Source: Bacteroides sp. 43_108 (GTDB taxonomy: Bacteria; Bacteroidota; Bacteroidia; Bacteroidales; Bacteroidaceae). From it: a DNA stretch of 33,553 bases. Both the position numbers and the translations under genes were made by a program. Numbering within the stretch: position 1 is the stretch's first letter; the number at the start of each line of letters is the position of its first letter. The notes below the pieces were generated by a model. That model worked only from the letters and a program-made list of their open reading frames with translations, had not been told where the DNA came from and did not search any database. Shown here in pieces: positions 30,882 through 33,553 of the stretch. The stretch covers positions 1 to 33,553 of the forward strand of contig MNQS01000106.1 of NCBI GenBank assembly GCA_001915545.1, given 5' to 3'.

Positions 30882-33506
30882 TTAAAAATTCAGATAAACA
30901 CCACACAGATAATTAGGTTTCGTATATCCACCAAGCAAATACTTGGCATTACTGCTCTTGGCTACCATAAATACATTTTCCATACCCAGCATGATACGTG
31001 CATTCTTCAAATACAACTTATGACACACACTGGCAGGTATACGGTATGTCAATGACAAATTTCTTAGACGCCAGTTAGTAGCATCAATCACGTTAATGGA
31101 CGAATTGGCATACATGCTTTGGTAGTTATAGTTGTACAATTCACTCTCAGATGAAATATAGCGCGGCACATCTGTGTAAGCCTCATCGCCCGGTTCACGC
31201 CAACGATTCTCTATGTCTTTGCTCACGACTCCCATACCTGAAGAGATAAAAGCCACATTGGTATTACGCATTTTGTGCCCTCCTTCAAACAAGAACTGAG
31301 CAGCCAGTTCCCAGTTCTTCCAGCGCAAATTCGTATTAATAGAACCATTGTAAACCGGTACGGTAGTTCCCAAATAAACTAAATCTTCAATCTCAGGTGG
31401 AGTCATATCGGTGTATAAATTTCCTTTGGCATCGTACACCTGAGGAGTTCCCGTTTCACTCAGTCCGGCCCACTGGTATCCATAAATCGCATTGTACGGA
31501 TTGCCCACACGAGGATAAGCCGTCGGATAATCAATTACCAGATACGACACAGGAGCTTCCACATTAATATAAGTTACCTTATTCTTATTGTAGCCCAGCA
31601 CACCGCTGATATTCCAATTCCAGTCGTTATTCCGAATTACATCTCCTGACAAGGTCAATTCAAATCCCTGATTCGTCATTTTTCCGTTATTAATGGAATA
31701 AGTGCTGTATCCCCATCCTTCTGTAGGAACTCCGTTCGTGTTAGCCAACAAGTCTGTACCTCGTTTGTTATAATATTCAATAGAACCATTCAATCGATTT
31801 CCCAACAAGGCAAAATCCACTCCCACATTCAATGTAGTGGTCTTTTCCCAACGCAAGTTCGGATTTGGACGACTTGAAATAGTTCCCTGGATACCTCCTA
31901 CCTGATTATTGTTGCTGTAGTAAGCAATCATATAAGGAGCAGAGTTTTTGGCAATATTACCTCCGATACCATAGCTTGCACGCAGTTTCAGCATATTCAC
32001 CCACGATGCCTGAAAAAACTTTTCCTGGCTGATGTTCCATCCGGCACCTACTGACCAGATAGGACGTTTCTGATATTTGGAACCTGTAGAAAACAGATTG
32101 GTTTTATCCCAGCGAATACTACCGCTTACCATATATTTTCCATCGTATGTATAAGCTGCGTTACTATACACAGACACATAGCGGTTAATCAGTTCACGGA
32201 TATAAGCAAAATTCTGCTGCCCGAATGATGCATATCCCCATTGTCCACGGAAATTACTCAACGCTCCCGCATCAATCAAGCTATACGTAAGCAACTGAGG
32301 GTCATAATTATAAAGCGTACGATCATTATATTCCAGCTTATTTTCCCGTGTTTCAGTACCTAAAATCATAGTTACATCATGTACATCCGCAAATGTTTTA
32401 TTGAAATCCAACTGCTGACGGAAATTATATGCATGTGTCGTATTGGAAGAAGTGAAAAAGATGTTTCCATACGGCAAGGCAAAAGTGGATGTTCCATCAT
32501 TATTGGAAGTAGAGAATGTATTCACTTTATTACGTACTTCGTAAGAGTCCTTGCTTTTCAGTTGTTCTGTCTTATATTCCGCATATTCATACTGAAAAGA
32601 AGCTGTATACTTCAACCAGTCGGTAAATTTGAATGTCAAACGAGCAAATGTTCGATTGCTGAAATCACGATTCTTAGTCTGGTTCATTTTTATTTCATCT
32701 AAAGGAGTAATATCCAGATTGTACAATCCGTTGTTATGCAGCAAATTCAAGTTGTACAAACTATAACGTTCCTCTTCTGTATTGGTGTAATACGTACCGT
32801 CACCATTTACCAGCCCATTGTACGGCATATAAGTATACCCCGGTGAGAAAAGGTTAAATGACTGCGTAGTACCTTTCCCATAGTTCAAATATGTACCTAC
32901 ATCCAAGGTAAGCCAAGAAGTCATCTTCGTAGAATTCTGCAAATTGATGCCAATGGTTCTATTCTCTGAATACTTATCCTCCAGCTGATTGTTACGATAG
33001 GAAACAGACGCATTAAAAGTGTTCTTTTCGGTACCTTTACCGATATTCAGATTATATTGCTGTGAAAAAGGATTACGCTTACCGTATTTTTCTATATCCC
33101 GATAATACCGATAACCTTGTGAAGCCAAATTCGTCAGATTACTCTCCATCTGATCACGAGAGATGTGTCCCGCATAATAATTCAAGATATTCCGTATGCC
33201 AAGTGAAGAATAAGACATATCATCCAGCACTGTCTGGGCGTAGCTTTGTACATTATCCCCACTCAAATGCGGATTCTGTCGGGCCCATTCACGCTCCAAC
33301 TCTACCATAGTAGAAGACCCGGCCAGATATTTATCTGCATACGTGTCGTACGGCTGTACTGTAAGAGTGGCCGAGAAAGAAACATTCAGTTCATCTTTCT
33401 TAGCCCGTTTGGTAGTAATCACCACTACTCCATTCGCTGCACGTGCTCCATAAATAACGTGAGTTCGAAATAAGAATAAATATATTTTTCTGATAATTAG
33501 GAACAT
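30882..33506 (-). CDS. SusC/RagA family TonB-linked outer membrane protein, 5' part missing
   Basis: The open frame of 874 codons covers the end of the plug domain and the whole beta-barrel of a SusC transporter. From about residue 17 it reads VIYGARAANGVVVITTKRAKK, the standard end of the SusC plug, and it continues to the C-terminal barrel strand ending in Phe (YLCGVYLNF). Normal SusC proteins have a signal peptide, a carboxypeptidase-like domain, a TonB box and the first part of the plug before this point, roughly 150-200 residues; none of these is present. The first 16 codons (MFLIIRKIYLFLFRTH) are AT-rich and unlike any SusC. As it stands the product cannot be exported or couple to TonB, so the gene is broken or in an off state here. 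It is followed by susD after 16 bp. Confidence 0.85.
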   Translation of the reverse strand: MFLIIRKIYLFLFRTHVIYGARAANGVVVITTKRAKKDELNVSFSATLTVQPYDTYADKYLAGSSTMVELEREWARQNPHLSGDNVQSYAQTVLDDMSYSSLGIRNILNYYAGHISRDQMESNLTNLASQGYRYYRDIEKYGKRNPFSQQYNLNIGKGTEKNTFNASVSYRNNQLEDKYSENRTIGINLQNSTKMTSWLTLDVGTYLNYGKGTTQSFNLFSPGYTYMPYNGLVNGDGTYYTNTEEERYSLYNLNLLHNNGLYNLDITPLDEIKMNQTKNRDFSNRTFARLTFKFTDWLKYTASFQYEYAEYKTEQLKSKDSYEVRNKVNTFSTSNNDGTSTFALPYGNIFFTSSNTTHAYNFRQQLDFNKTFADVHDVTMILGTETRENKLEYNDRTLYNYDPQLLTYSLIDAGALSNFRGQWGYASFGQQNFAYIRELINRYVSVYSNAAYTYDGKYMVSGSIRWDKTNLFSTGSKYQKRPIWSVGAGWNISQEKFFQASWVNMLKLRASYGIGGNIAKNSAPYMIAYYSNNNQVGGIQGTISSRPNPNLRWEKTTTLNVGVDFALLGNRLNGSIEYYNKRGTDLLANTNGVPTEGWGYSTYSINNGKMTNQGFELTLSGDVIRNNDWNWNISGVLGYNKNKVTYINVEAPVSYLVIDYPTAYPRVGNPYNAIYGYQWAGLSETGTPQVYDAKGNLYTDMTPPEIEDLVYLGTTVPVYNGSINTNLRWKNWELAAQFLFEGGHKMRNTNVAFISSGMGVVSKDIENRWREPGDEAYTDVPRYISSESELYNYNYQSMYANSSINVIDATNWRLRNLSLTYRIPASVCHKLYLKNARIMLGMENVFMVAKSSNAKYLLGGYTKPNYLCGVYLNF

Positions 33507-33553
33507 AGCGATAAAAGTATTAAATTTATAGTACCCAATTATAACATTTAAAC
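33460..33553. other. Foreign or rearranged junction at the 5' end of susC
   Basis: SusC homology stops at about 33458-33463, and the remaining 90 bp are very AT-rich without coding character. The junction lies next to TTCGAA (33464-33469). Candidates are an insertion-sequence end, an invertible-DNA crossover inside susC, or an assembly join at a repeat. No transposase, recombinase gene or clear terminal repeat can be read in the short remainder. Confidence 0.5.

Overview
The window looks like a chromosomal segment of a gut Bacteroidaceae (Bacteroides/Phocaeicola type). The evidence is a SusC/SusD pair with a TlpA-like lipoprotein, a ribosomal protein S16 with a long Ala/Lys/Glu-rich tail, Bacteroidales-type unknown families (DUF4301, DUF4924, DUF1573), a single-chain PurL, and repeated promoters of the Bacteroides form (TTTG, about 19 bp, TAnnTTTG). 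Genus-level placement is an inference. No rRNA, tRNA, prophage or CRISPR array was seen.

Layout. 1-2.1 kb: a PadR-type repressor divergent from a GNAT acetyltransferase, then a lysine exporter LysO split into two overlapping cistrons. 2.6-8.0 kb: a complete tripartite RND efflux operon on the minus strand (adaptor, pump, TolC-like channel), with a divergent AraC-type regulator at 8.2-9.2 kb. 9.2-13.1 kb: a DUF4301 protein divergent from a RelA/SpoT-family (p)ppGpp synthetase whose hydrolase site is degenerate. 13.2-18.9 kb, plus strand: a DUF1573 protein, an OPT peptide transporter with a secreted esterase, S16 and a MATE exporter. 18.9-22.6 kb, minus strand: a tight operon reading LysE-family exporter, DUF4924, dTDP-4-dehydrorhamnose reductase and release factor 3. 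22.9-28.0 kb: DcuB-type C4-dicarboxylate transporter divergent from purL. 28.3-33.5 kb: a SusC-SusD-TlpA operon on the minus strand whose susC has lost its normal 5' part at an abrupt junction about 90 bp from the right edge.

The most unusual observation is non-coding. Three separate intergenic regions (about 2305-2396, 13731-13828 and 22719-22806) carry tandem arrays of short palindromes, and all three have exactly the same 22-bp period although their sequences differ. Within units the arms co-vary (C:G, T:A and G:C at the same stem position), and the loops vary. Each array lies upstream of an amino-acid or peptide transporter gene (lysO, OPT, lysE-like); one ends about 20 bp before a recognisable promoter. 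I do not recognise this element. It may be an oligomeric protein-binding array two helical turns apart, or a repeat family spread through intergenic DNA.

Transcription units are well delimited: strong stem-loop/T-tract terminators follow rpsP, purL, the DUF1573 gene and the SusCD-TlpA operon, and two-way terminators separate the convergent araC/DUF4301 and MATE/prfC pairs.
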